A DNA stretch of 46,742 nucleotides from positions 1 through 46,742 of the forward strand of contig NZ_DASUCC010000002.1 in the NCBI RefSeq assembly GCF_035762905.1, read 5' to 3'. The notes beneath the pieces were generated by a model. It did no database searches. It was not told the DNA's origin and saw only the letters and a list, made by a program, of their open reading frames with translations. Shown piece after piece: positions 16,501-24,194 of the stretch. A program made the translations under genes and the position numbers. The stretch comes from DASYTH01 sp035762905. Lineage in GTDB: Bacteria > Actinomycetota > Actinomycetes > Mycobacteriales > Pseudonocardiaceae. Each line of letters starts with the position of its first letter. Within the stretch, counting starts at the first letter, position 1.

Positions 16501-16932
16501 CAGCGTGTCCAGGTCGGCCGAGGGCGCCGAGGAGGACAGCACCGGCAACCCCGCCTCGCGGGCCGCGGCCACCGCGCGCGCCTTGTTGCCGGTCAGCTCC
16601 AGCACGTCGGCGCTCGGTCCGACGAAGGTGATCCCGGCCTGCTCGCACGCCCTGGCCAGTTCGGGGTTCTCGGACAGGAACCCGTAGCCGGGGTAGATCG
16701 CGTCGGCCTCCGCCCGGCGGGCCGCGGCCACGATCTCCTCGACCGACAGGTAGGCCCGGACCGGATGGCCGGCCTCGCCGATCAGATAGGCCTCGTCGGC
16801 CTTCATCCGGTGCGCCGAAGCCCGGTCCTCGTAGGGGAACACCGCCACCGTGCCGGCGCCCAGCTCGTAGCCGGCCCGGAACGCCCGGATGGCGATCTCC
16901 CCGCGGTTCGCGACGAGCACCTTGCGGAACAT
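13555..16932 (-). CDS. pyc: Pyruvate carboxylase
   Basis: A 1125-residue biotin enzyme that carboxylates pyruvate to oxaloacetate (anaplerosis). Domains in order: biotin carboxylase with ATP-grasp (MFRKVLVANRGEIAIRAFRA at the start, GGGGRGMRRV loop near residue 163, EMNPRIQVEHTVTEEVTDVDLV near 290), carboxyltransferase TIM barrel (GVTDTTFRDAHQSLLATRVRT near 530), the pyruvate carboxylase connecting domain, and a C-terminal biotinyl domain with EAMKMEA close to the end. It is full length. M. tuberculosis has pca next to rsmD; here the helD/HNH block lies between. The end of the gene faces the HNH gene with 12 bases between the stops. Confidence 0.98.
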   Translation of the reverse strand: MFRKVLVANRGEIAIRAFRAGYELGAGTVAVFPYEDRASAHRMKADEAYLIGEAGHPVRAYLSVEEIVAAARRAEADAIYPGYGFLSENPELARACEQAGITFVGPSADVLELTGNKARAVAAAREAGLPVLSSSAPSADLDTLLSAAEEIGFPLFVKAVAGGGGRGMRRVASADALRESTEAAMREAESAFGDPTVFLEQAVVEPRHIEVQILADASGNVIHLFERDCSVQRRHQKVIEIAPAPNLDPALRERICADAVAFARHIGYRNAGTVEFLLDRTGRHVFIEMNPRIQVEHTVTEEVTDVDLVQSQLRIASGETLADLGLRQEDMRLRGAALQCRITTEDPANGFRPDTGIISAYRSPGGAGIRLDGGSAGSGTQISAHFDSMLVKLTCRGRDFRSAVMRARRAVAEFRIRGVSTNIPFLQAVLDDADFQAGRVTTAFIEQRPHLLTARTSADRGTRLLTYLVDVTVNKPHGPRPKVLDPRDKLPEIDLTATPPSGSRQRLLSLGPEGFARELREATAVGVTDTTFRDAHQSLLATRVRTRDLVTVAPHVAQTLPGLLSLECWGGATYDVALRFLAEDPWERLAALRAAVPNICLQMLLRGRNTVGYTPYPTEVTEAFVHEATATGIDIFRIFDALNDVEQMRPAIDAVRETGTAIAEVALCYTADLANPAETLYTLDYYLKLAEQIVRAGAHVLAIKDMAGLLRPPAAAQLVTALRREFDLPVHLHTHDTAGGQLATYLAAIQSGVDAVDGAVASMSGTTSQPSLSAIVAATDHTDRATGLSLTAVSDLEPYWEIVRKVYAPFEAGLPAPTGRVYHHEIPGGQLSNLRTQAIALGLGDRFEEIEAMYAAADRMLGRLVKVTPSSKVVGDLALHLVGAGVNPKDFEADPGRFDVPDSVIGFLHGELGDPPGGWPEPFRRKALADRPAPRGMTPLTDSDRAGLSSDRRATLNRLLFPGPTKDFLAHRAQFADTSVLASKDFFYGVEPRKEYTVALDKGVTLLIELEAIGEADERGIRNVMANLNGQLRTIQVRDRSVASDLPVAEKADRSNPNHIAAPFAGVVTLAVEEGADVKAGATVATIEAMKMEAAITAPTSGKVERLAIGSVQQVEGGDLLVVLS

Positions 16933-17016
16933 GCCGGCTTACCTCCTGCCGGGTCGGGACTGCCGATCCAGCACGCTACCGTGGTCGCCTTCAGACCTGG
17001 GAAATTGGGGACCGCG

Positions 17017-17682
17017 GTGGACTCGACCAACGGAACCGGAGGCGCGCTGGCGCCGCGGGAGTTGTTGCTCGCCGACGATCTGTTCCTGGCCGCACACGAC
17101 GACGTGTCCGGCAAACCCCGGCTGCCCGCGCGGGCGGCCGGTCTCGGGCTGGCCGCCGCGCTGCTCGGCGAGCTGGTCATGTTCCGCCGGATCACGCTGC
17201 GTCGCGGCGACGTGGTGGTGCTGGAGAAGGGGCCGGTCCCCGATGCCCTCGCGCACCTGGTGTTCGAGGAGGTGCGCCGGGAGCCGGAGCCGGCCCCGGT
17301 CTGGGACTGGTTGACCTACCTGGCCGAGGACGCCTACCAGCGGGTGGCCGAGCGCATGGTGCGGCAGGGCCTGCTCGCCCCCCAGACCAAACGGCTACGC
17401 CGGGCGGGCGGCTACCAGCCGGTGGACCTGAACGCGGCCGCCTGGCCGCTGGTCCGCCTGGCCCAGAAGCTCGCCCGGGAGGAACCGGTCGTGCTGCCGG
17501 ACATCGTGCTGGCCGGCCTGGTCCGGGCCACCGGCCTCAACCCCTACCTGCGCGCCGCGGCGCTCGCCGACGTCACCACCTACCAGCAGCGGCTGGTCGC
17601 CCAGCTGCCCACCCCGTTACGGGTGTTGGTGGCCGAGGCCGAGGGTGCCGTCGGCGAGGCCGTGCTGCGGCGCCGCAGGTAG
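17017..17682 (+). CDS. GOLPH3/VPS74 family protein
   Basis: A 221-residue protein with the GOLPH3 pattern: ELLLADDLFLAAHDDVSGKP, GLAAALLGELVMFRRITLRRGDVVVL, and DWLTYLAEDAYQRVAERMVRQGLL. In eukaryotes the family binds phosphatidylinositol 4-phosphate at the Golgi; in actinobacteria it is widespread but without an established job. The GTG at 17017 starts VDSTNGTGGALAPREL and has GGGG upstream; an earlier GTG at 16981 is possible. It is divergent from pyc and convergent with the subtilase, whose stop is only five bases away. Confidence 0.9.
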   Translation: MDSTNGTGGALAPRELLLADDLFLAAHDDVSGKPRLPARAAGLGLAAALLGELVMFRRITLRRGDVVVLEKGPVPDALAHLVFEEVRREPEPAPVWDWLTYLAEDAYQRVAERMVRQGLLAPQTKRLRRAGGYQPVDLNAAAWPLVRLAQKLAREEPVVLPDIVLAGLVRATGLNPYLRAAALADVTTYQQRLVAQLPTPLRVLVAEAEGAVGEAVLRRRR

Positions 17683-17687
17683 CCCGG

Positions 17688-18827
17688 TCAGGGACCGGTG
17701 TAGAGCAGCCGGTTGGCCGTGTTGGGCCGCACGTTGCAGAGGACTCCCATCGTGGAGCGGGTGATCAGGGTGCTGGCCACCTGCGCGGGGGTGGCCGCCG
17801 GACGGGTGGACAGGATCAGCGCGGCGCCGCCGACCACGTGCGGGGTGGAGAACGACGTCCCGCTGATCGTGTTCGTCGCCGTGTCGGAGGTCGCCCAGGT
17901 GCTGGTGATGCGCTCACCCGGCGCGTACAGATCGATCAGTGGGCCGAAGTTGGACGGTGGGAACACGCAGTCGTCCATCCTGGTGGCCGCGGTGGTGATC
18001 GCCTCGCGGACCCGGGCCGGGGAGAAGTTGCCGGCGTCGCTGGCCGATGAGCCGGCCGCCACGACGAACGTCACCCCGGACGCGATGGCGTTGCGCACCG
18101 CGGTGTCCAGCGCCGCGTTGGCCGCACCGCCGAGGCTCATGTTCGCCACGGCTGGTTTGCGGGCGTTGGCCGCGACCCAGTTGACCCCGGCGATGACGTC
18201 GGCCATGGTGCCCGACCCGGCGTTGTTCAGCACCCGCACCGGGGTGATGGTGATCTCCTTGGCCACCCCGAACCGGCTGCCGCCGATGATCCCGGCGATG
18301 AACGTGCCGTGCCCGTTGCCGTCGTCGGGGTTGCCGTCGTCGTCGACGAGGTCGATCCCGCCGCGCACCCGGCCGCCGAAGTCGGCGTGCGTGGCGCGCA
18401 CGCCGGTGTCGATCACGTAGGCGGTGACGTTGGGGGCGGTGTTGGCGAACCGGTAGAGCGCATCCAGCGGAAGGCGACGCTGGTCGATCCGGTCCAGGCC
18501 CCAGGACGGCGGGTTGGGCTGCTCGCCGAGCGCCCGCACCGGGGTGTCCGCCACCACGTAGGCGACCCCGGGGTCGGCGGCCAACCGGGCCGCCTCACTG
18601 CGCGTGAGCCTTGCGGAGAAGCCGTCGAAGGCTCCGTCGTAGGTGTGCTCGACCCGGCCGGTGAAGCGGTTGGCGAGGGTGGCCGGCCCACCGGCGCGCA
18701 GCGCGACGATGTAGCCGGAGGTGGACTCGATCGGTGCCGCCTGCGCGGCGGGCACAGCGACCGCGGCGAGTCCCACCGTCAGGAGTCCCGTCGCCAACCG
18801 CCTGCCTAAGCCTGCCCGAATATTCAT
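17688..18827 (-). CDS. Secreted S8 (subtilisin/kexin-type) serine protease with Ser at the oxyanion position
   Basis: A 379-residue protease precursor with a signal peptide (residues 1-30, ending AAQA), an inhibitor-I9-like propeptide (about 31-100) and an S8 domain. The catalytic triad is D140 (VIDTGV), H173 (GHGTFIAG) and S325 (GTSFSTPH). The stretch that normally reads AAGN reads AAGS here (S260, codon TCA), so the Asn that stabilises the oxyanion is replaced. Two cysteines late in the domain may form a disulfide. No Shine-Dalgarno sequence is obvious; the region just upstream of the ATG is AT-rich. It is divergent from the MMPL gene, with 169 bases between. Confidence 0.93.
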   Translation of the reverse strand: MNIRAGLGRRLATGLLTVGLAAVAVPAAQAAPIESTSGYIVALRAGGPATLANRFTGRVEHTYDGAFDGFSARLTRSEAARLAADPGVAYVVADTPVRALGEQPNPPSWGLDRIDQRRLPLDALYRFANTAPNVTAYVIDTGVRATHADFGGRVRGGIDLVDDDGNPDDGNGHGTFIAGIIGGSRFGVAKEITITPVRVLNNAGSGTMADVIAGVNWVAANARKPAVANMSLGGAANAALDTAVRNAIASGVTFVVAAGSSASDAGNFSPARVREAITTAATRMDDCVFPPSNFGPLIDLYAPGERITSTWATSDTATNTISGTSFSTPHVVGGAALILSTRPAATPAQVASTLITRSTMGVLCNVRPNTANRLLYTGP

Positions 18828-18996
18828 ATATATGTCGATAATCCCCCATTCCGGTCACGGCAAGGTTCACCAGTTGCCACACGGGCGGTAGGGCTAACCC
18901 CACCCGCGGTTCGGGGGAACACACCCGTGTGCCGGCGACCCCGCCCTCGGCACGATCAATATCGACGAATTCGGCTGGGTGGGAAGGAATGCCAAG

Positions 18997-21210
18997 GTGC
19001 CCAAGGAAAGCACGCAACCGGTGACCGTGCGGGTCGCCCGGTGGAGCGCCACGCATCCGTGGCGGGCGATCGGATTATGGATGGTGTTCGTCGCGGTGTG
19101 CTTTGCCGCCGGCACCATGGCCGGTACGAATACGGCGACCGACGAGGACGAATGGCTGGGTGAGTCCGGGCGGGCTGCCGCGATCGTCAAGGACGGGCAT
19201 TTCGACGATCCCGTCGTGGAAAACGTGATGATCACCGCCCGGTCCGGCCGGCTCGATCCGGCCGTGGCCGAAGCCGCCGGGCGGGACGTGGCCGAGCGGA
19301 TGCAGGCCCGGTCCGAGGTCGCGGAGGTCGGCGCGGCGGTCCCGGCCGAGGACGGCTCGGCGCTGCTGATCCCGGTGACGATGAGCGGGAGCCCGGACAC
19401 CGCGGGCGACCGGATCGAGGCGCTGCTGGGCGCCACCGACGAGGCCCAGCGCGCCCATCCGGACCTCAAGATCGCCCAGGTCGGCCCGGAGTCGATCGGG
19501 CACGGCATCAACGAGCGGGTCGGCGAGGACCTGGGCCGGGCCGAACTGATGAGCCTGCCGGTCACCCTGCTGATCATGCTGATCGCGTTCGGCGCGATCG
19601 TCGCCGCGGGGGTTCCGGTGCTGCTGGCCATCTCGGCCGTGGCCGCGGCGATGGGGCTGACCGCGCTGGCTTCGCACCTGGTTCCGGCCGTGGAGACGGT
19701 GAACAGCGTCATCCTGCTGATGGGCATGGCGGTCGGCGTGGACTATTCACTGTTCTATCTGAAGCGCGAACGCGAGGAACGCGAGCGGCTGGGCGGCAAT
19801 CCGAGGAGCCACGTGGCGGCGGTGGAGATCGCCGCGGCCACCGCCGGGCGCGCCGTGGTGGTCTCCGGCCTCGCGGTGATCGTCTCGATGGCCGGGCTGT
19901 ACCTGGCCAACGACGCCGTGTTCGCCTCGCTGGGCACCGGGTCGATCATCGTGGTCGCGGTGGCCATCCTCGGTTCGCTGACCGTGCTGCCGGCGCTGCT
20001 GGCCAAGCTGGGCCGCCGGGTGGACCGGCCGCGGGTCCCGCTGCTGTGGCGGATCAGCAACCGGCAGGGCCCGCCGCGGGTGTGGCCGGCGCTGCTTCGC
20101 CCGGCGCTGAAGTACCCGGCGGTGACCCTGGTCGTCTCGGCCGGCGCGATGGTGGCCCTGGCCCTGCCGGCACTGGACATGTCGCTGCGCTCGGCCGGAC
20201 CGGAGACGCTGCCCAAGTCGATCCCGGTGGTGGCCGCCTGGGACGACCTCACCAAGGCGTTCCCCAGCGAGGGCACCAGCCATCAGGTCGCCGTGCGGGC
20301 GCCGGCCGAGCGCGCCGGCGAGGTCCGAACCGCACTGACCGAGCTGCTCGACCGAACCAGGGGCGACACGCTGTTCGCCACCGACGCAAGGGCGCAGATC
20401 CGGACCTCGGACGACGGCCGGGTGAGCATGGTGGGGATCCCGACCCCGTACGCGGAGAGCGCGCCGGAGGCGGAGCGGTCGATGGCGGTGCTGCGCGACG
20501 AGTTGGTGCCGGCCACGGTCGGCCGGGTTCCGGGAGCGGACTACGCGGTTGGCGGAGATGTCGCGCGGAACGTTGATTACCAACAGAATCAGTCGGACAC
20601 ATTGCCGTGGGTGGTCGGTTTCGTCCTTGTGCTGACATTTGTGGTGATGGCGTTGACATTCCGTTCCCTGGCGATCGCGCTGACCGCGTTGGTCCTCAAC
20701 GCGTTGTCCGCGGCGGCGGCGTTCGGGGTGCTGACCCTGGTCTTCCAGCACACCTGGGCGGAGGGCCTGCTCGGCTTCCACTCCACCGGCGCGATCATCG
20801 CCTGGATCCCACTGTTCGTGTTCGTGGTGCTGGTTGGACTGTCCATGGACTACCACGTGTTCGTGGTCAGCCGGATCCGCGAGGCGGCCCTGCGCGGCAT
20901 GTCCACCAGGGACGCGGTGGCGTACGGGGTCACCCGCACGGCAGGGGTGGTGACCAGCGCGGCAGTGGTGATGATGTCGGTGTTCGCGGTGTTCGCGTTC
21001 CTGTCCATGGTCGAGATGAAGGAGATGGGCGTCGGACTGGCCACCGCCGTCTTCCTGGACGCCATGATCATCCGGGTGCTGGTGCTGCCGTCGATCATGA
21101 CCCTGCTCGGCCGGGCGAACTGGTGGCCCGCCCGGATGCCGGGACGTGTCGAGTCCGGAACGGAGCTCCAAGGTGAATTAGTGGCTCCAGGTCTTCACAC
21201 AGCCGGATGA
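18997..21210 (+). CDS. MMPL/RND family transporter
   Basis: A 737-residue inner-membrane transporter with the duplicated RND architecture: one membrane segment near the N-terminus (AIGLWMVFVAVCFAAGTMAG), an outer loop of about 150 residues, five more segments with the hallmark GMAVGVDYSLFYLKREREER, then a second half with VGLSMDYHVFVVSRIREA. Actinobacterial members export lipids, siderophores or polyketides; the substrate here is unknown. The GTG at 18997 follows GGAAGGA by eight bases; a GTG at 18979 is less well supported. The coiled-coil gene follows after only 19 bases. Confidence 0.94.
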   Translation: MPKESTQPVTVRVARWSATHPWRAIGLWMVFVAVCFAAGTMAGTNTATDEDEWLGESGRAAAIVKDGHFDDPVVENVMITARSGRLDPAVAEAAGRDVAERMQARSEVAEVGAAVPAEDGSALLIPVTMSGSPDTAGDRIEALLGATDEAQRAHPDLKIAQVGPESIGHGINERVGEDLGRAELMSLPVTLLIMLIAFGAIVAAGVPVLLAISAVAAAMGLTALASHLVPAVETVNSVILLMGMAVGVDYSLFYLKREREERERLGGNPRSHVAAVEIAAATAGRAVVVSGLAVIVSMAGLYLANDAVFASLGTGSIIVVAVAILGSLTVLPALLAKLGRRVDRPRVPLLWRISNRQGPPRVWPALLRPALKYPAVTLVVSAGAMVALALPALDMSLRSAGPETLPKSIPVVAAWDDLTKAFPSEGTSHQVAVRAPAERAGEVRTALTELLDRTRGDTLFATDARAQIRTSDDGRVSMVGIPTPYAESAPEAERSMAVLRDELVPATVGRVPGADYAVGGDVARNVDYQQNQSDTLPWVVGFVLVLTFVVMALTFRSLAIALTALVLNALSAAAAFGVLTLVFQHTWAEGLLGFHSTGAIIAWIPLFVFVVLVGLSMDYHVFVVSRIREAALRGMSTRDAVAYGVTRTAGVVTSAAVVMMSVFAVFAFLSMVEMKEMGVGLATAVFLDAMIIRVLVLPSIMTLLGRANWWPARMPGRVESGTELQGELVAPGLHTAG

Positions 21211-21229
21211 CATACTAAAGTGAGCGAAC

Positions 21230-22891
21230 ATGTCTGCTGGTGACTCTGACGCGACACCACGTTTGCCCCATTTCGATACCGTTATCCGCGGCTATAACCA
21301 ACGTCAGGTGAACGAGCGGGTCACCCGCTTGACCTACGACCTCCGGCACGCCACCAAGAGCCGCGAGGAAGCCGTGTCCAAGGTGGCCGAGCTGACCAAG
21401 GCGCTCGGCAGCGTTCAGCAGCAGCTCATGGAGTCTCGGGCCAGACTCGCTCGGATCAGCGCCAGCCCGAACAGCACGGAGGGCATGACCGAGCGGGTCC
21501 GGCTGATGATGCAGCTCGCCGAGGAGGAGATCGCCGAGTTCAAGGCGAAGGCGGACGAGTACAGCCGGACCGCCCGGGCGGAGGCGGACCAGTACAGCCA
21601 CTCCACCCGGGCCAAGGCCGACAGCCACGCCTCGGCGACCCGCAGCGACGCCGACCAGTACGCCACCGCGACCCGCACGGCCGCCGACGACCACGCCTCC
21701 AAGACCCGGGCCGAGGCCGACGGCTACGTGGTGTCGGTCAAGGGCGCGGCCGACGAGTACTCGCTGGACGTGCGGGCCGAGGCGCAGGCCTACGCCCGGC
21801 AGCTCAAGGACAAGCACGACGGGCTGCTGGCCGAGGCGGAGACGCTGCGGGACCGGCTCGAGGGCGAGTACGCCGATCAGGTCGCGGCGCTGCAGATCGA
21901 GACCGAGCAGCTGCGCGCGGCGCTGCGGGCCGAGCACGAGGCGATGATGGCCGAGGGCCGGGCCGAGGTTGAGCGGATGCAGCAGGCCGCAGCGGAGCGG
22001 ATCGCGGCGCTGGACGCCGAGGCGGTCGTACGCCGCGAGCAACAGGACGCGGCGGCGGCCGACCGCCGGGCCGCGCAGGAGCTGGAGCTGGAGACGGCGC
22101 TGGCCACCCGGCGCGGCGAGCTGGAGGCCGAGCTGGAGACCCGCACCGTCGCCGCCAAGGAGCGGGCCGGGCAGATCGAGAGCGACGCGCGGGCAAGGGC
22201 GGCGGCGATCGAGGAGGCCATCGAGGCGCGGCGCGGCACCCTGGACCGGGAGCTGGCCGAGCGCGAGGCGACCGCGGCGCAGCAGGCGACCCGGATCCTG
22301 GCGGAGGCCAAGGAGCGCAGCGAGGCCAGCGACAAGGCGCTGGCGGACCGGCGGGCCAAGGTCGAGGCCGAGCTGGTCGCGCAGCAGGCCGTGGCCAAGG
22401 AACTGGCCGACGAGACGATCGCCGACGCCGAGCGGCGCAGCGCCGCCGCCGAGGCGGCCATCGCCGACAAGCGGGCCACCGTCGAGGCGGTGCTGGCCAA
22501 GCAGGAGGCCGCCGCCCGCGAGCAGGCGGACATGCTGCTGCAGGACGCCCGGCAGCGCACCGAGGCCAGCGACAAGGCCATCGCCGAGAAGCGCGGCCGG
22601 ATCGAGCGGGAGCTGGCCGAGGAGCAGGCCAACGCGAAGATCCGGGCGGCGAAGGTCCTCGAGGACGCCGAGCAGCGCCTGGCCGAGGCCAATGCCCGGA
22701 TCCGCAAGGCCGACGAGTACGAGCGGCAGGTCAACGAGCAGGTGAACACCACGTTCGGTCTGCTCGAGGACGCCCGCCAGCACTTCGCCGCCCAGCTCAA
22801 GCCGCCCGCCGAGCTGAAGTCGCCCGTCGCCCCGGCCACCCCCGCGCCCCCGCCGCCGATGGAGACAAAGGCCCCCACCAACGGCAAGTAG
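21230..22891 (+). CDS. Scy/FilP-like repetitive coiled-coil protein (DivIVA-like N-terminus)
   Basis: A 553-residue cytoplasmic protein. Residues 14-35 (HFDTVIRGYNQRQVNERVTRL) resemble the DivIVA membrane-curvature domain. Residues 108-195 are eight consecutive 11-residue repeats starting ADEYSRTARAE; residues 281-480 are five consecutive 40-residue repeats ending in DA or EA. The C-terminus (525-553) is Pro/Ala-rich and disordered. Such hendecad coiled coils are typical of Scy and FilP, which build the tip-organising scaffold in filamentous actinobacteria. The ATG at 21230 has only a weak AGTGAG upstream. It probably shares a transcript with the MMPL gene. Confidence 0.85.
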   Translation: MSAGDSDATPRLPHFDTVIRGYNQRQVNERVTRLTYDLRHATKSREEAVSKVAELTKALGSVQQQLMESRARLARISASPNSTEGMTERVRLMMQLAEEEIAEFKAKADEYSRTARAEADQYSHSTRAKADSHASATRSDADQYATATRTAADDHASKTRAEADGYVVSVKGAADEYSLDVRAEAQAYARQLKDKHDGLLAEAETLRDRLEGEYADQVAALQIETEQLRAALRAEHEAMMAEGRAEVERMQQAAAERIAALDAEAVVRREQQDAAAADRRAAQELELETALATRRGELEAELETRTVAAKERAGQIESDARARAAAIEEAIEARRGTLDRELAEREATAAQQATRILAEAKERSEASDKALADRRAKVEAELVAQQAVAKELADETIADAERRSAAAEAAIADKRATVEAVLAKQEAAAREQADMLLQDARQRTEASDKAIAEKRGRIERELAEEQANAKIRAAKVLEDAEQRLAEANARIRKADEYERQVNEQVNTTFGLLEDARQHFAAQLKPPAELKSPVAPATPAPPPPMETKAPTNGK

Positions 22892-22894
22892 CCC

Positions 22895-23218
22895 TTACTC
22901 GGACTCGGCCGCAGAGCGCCGCATCAGCTCGACGAACGGGCGTTGCGGGTCCTTGACCATCGTGTAGATGGTGCCCACGACGTGGCACGGCCAGGGCCCG
23001 CCGCAGGTCCGGCAGGTGCCGGTCGGAGTGGTGCGGTGCAGGCCGAGCATTCCGCGGATCATCGCCGACAGCTCGACCAGCAGCATGCTGCCGAGTTCGA
23101 TGGAGTCCTCGTCGTCTTCGAGAAGATCCTCGGCGACGTACTCGGCCTCCTCGAGGTGCCGGTAGATATCCTGCTGCAGCAGGTGATACGCATCGGCACG
23201 CACCGCGCATTCGTCCAT
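22895..23218 (-). CDS. Small acidic Cys-containing protein of unknown function
   Basis: A 107-residue protein starting MDECAVRADAYHLLQQDIY. The first 60 residues are strongly helical and acidic (EEAEYVAEDLLEDDEDSIE); then comes a CRTCGGPWPC cluster that could bind a metal, and a basic end. I do not recognise a named domain. The ATG at 23218 is chosen because GGAGGT lies seven bases upstream; a GTG three codons earlier overlaps that site. It is divergent from the WhiJ-like regulator (109 bases between starts) and convergent with the coiled-coil gene (three bases between stops), so it may belong functionally with the regulator pair. Confidence 0.75.
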   Translation of the reverse strand: MDECAVRADAYHLLQQDIYRHLEEAEYVAEDLLEDDEDSIELGSMLLVELSAMIRGMLGLHRTTPTGTCRTCGGPWPCHVVGTIYTMVKDPQRPFVELMRRSAAESE

Positions 23219-23327
23219 TGTCGACACCTCCGAACGCTACGGAACCCATTTCGGCAGACGTACGCAATGCATCCATTCGAGTGCAAGTTGTGGCCAGGCC
23301 CCGAACCTCGCATCTAGGTTCATCCCC

Positions 23328-24194
23328 ATGCCCGACCGGGAGCCCACCATCCGCAGCCGTGAACTGGGCGAAGGATTGCGCGTGGCCATGGAGAAAGCCG
23401 GCCTCACGGGGGCGGAGGTAGCGAGGCTTCTCGACTGGTCGCCGAGCTGGGTATCAAGGCTGCTGACCGGAAGACGTGGCTGTACGGAGGCGGATGTCGG
23501 CTCGTTCCTGGGAATCTGCCGCGTACGCGGGAAAGAGCGCGCCCGCCTCATGGCGTTGGTACACGAGCAGAACACTCCGGGATGGCTCCAACAGCATGGT
23601 TCTGGACTCCCCAAACAGCTGGTCACCCTCATCGATCACGAGAACAAGGCCACTGCTATCAGCTTCTTCCAGTCCGTGATCATTCCCGGAATTCTCCAGA
23701 CTGGCGAATATGCCCGCGCGATAATCAGCGGCAATGTCAATGTACCCGCGTCTGAGGTCGAGGACCGCGTGGCCGCGCGACTCGCCCGCCAAAGCCTGTT
23801 CAGCCGTGAGCGGCCGGCACGCTTCGCCTTCTTCCTGCACGAACTCGTCCTACATCTGCCGGTGGGAGGCTCCCAGGTAATGTCCGACCAACTCCACCAT
23901 CTGCTGCGACTGTCGGTTCGCCCATACATCACCTTGCGCGTTGTGCCAGCCGCACTCGGCGCTTATGCCTCCACCGCCGGACCATTCACCTTCATGGAGT
24001 TCGCTGACTTCAAGCCAGTGACTTACTTGGAAAGCGAGACCTCGAGCCTGTTCTTGGAGAAGATCGATGAGACTCAGGCCTATCGCAACATCCTTTCCGC
24101 CCTCGCCGAAACCGCCTTGGCCGAGGGACAATCGAGAGAGTTGATCGGCACCATCGCTACCACGCGCTACGAGGAGCACGATGATCAGTCATGA
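23328..24194 (+). CDS. XRE-type HTH regulator with DUF5753 (WhiJ/Scr1-like, DUF397 partner)
   Basis: A 288-residue protein. Residues 11-66 are a lambda-repressor-type HTH (LGEGLRVAMEKAGLTGAEVARLLDWSPSWVSRLLTGRR). The remaining 220 residues are the DUF5753 ligand-like domain (SVIIPGILQTGEYARAI and ALGAYASTAGPFTFMEF). In streptomycetes these regulators act with small DUF397 proteins and affect development or antibiotic production, and many copies occur per genome. TAGGTT ends seven bases before the ATG, suggesting a leaderless mRNA. The stop overlaps the next gene by 14 bases. Confidence 0.94.
   Translation: MPDREPTIRSRELGEGLRVAMEKAGLTGAEVARLLDWSPSWVSRLLTGRRGCTEADVGSFLGICRVRGKERARLMALVHEQNTPGWLQQHGSGLPKQLVTLIDHENKATAISFFQSVIIPGILQTGEYARAIISGNVNVPASEVEDRVAARLARQSLFSRERPARFAFFLHELVLHLPVGGSQVMSDQLHHLLRLSVRPYITLRVVPAALGAYASTAGPFTFMEFADFKPVTYLESETSSLFLEKIDETQAYRNILSALAETALAEGQSRELIGTIATTRYEEHDDQS

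Noticed and set aside
13799..16648. About 950-codon frame on the same strand as pyc
   Set aside because: Arg/Gly/Pro-rich shifted-frame shadow of pyc without any domain.
13840..17682. Very long open frame (about 1280 codons) opposite pyruvate carboxylase
   Set aside because: It is antisense to pyc and low in complexity (Gly, Gln, Arg, Val); it is open only because of high third-position GC. Its last 221 codons are the real GOLPH3-like gene.
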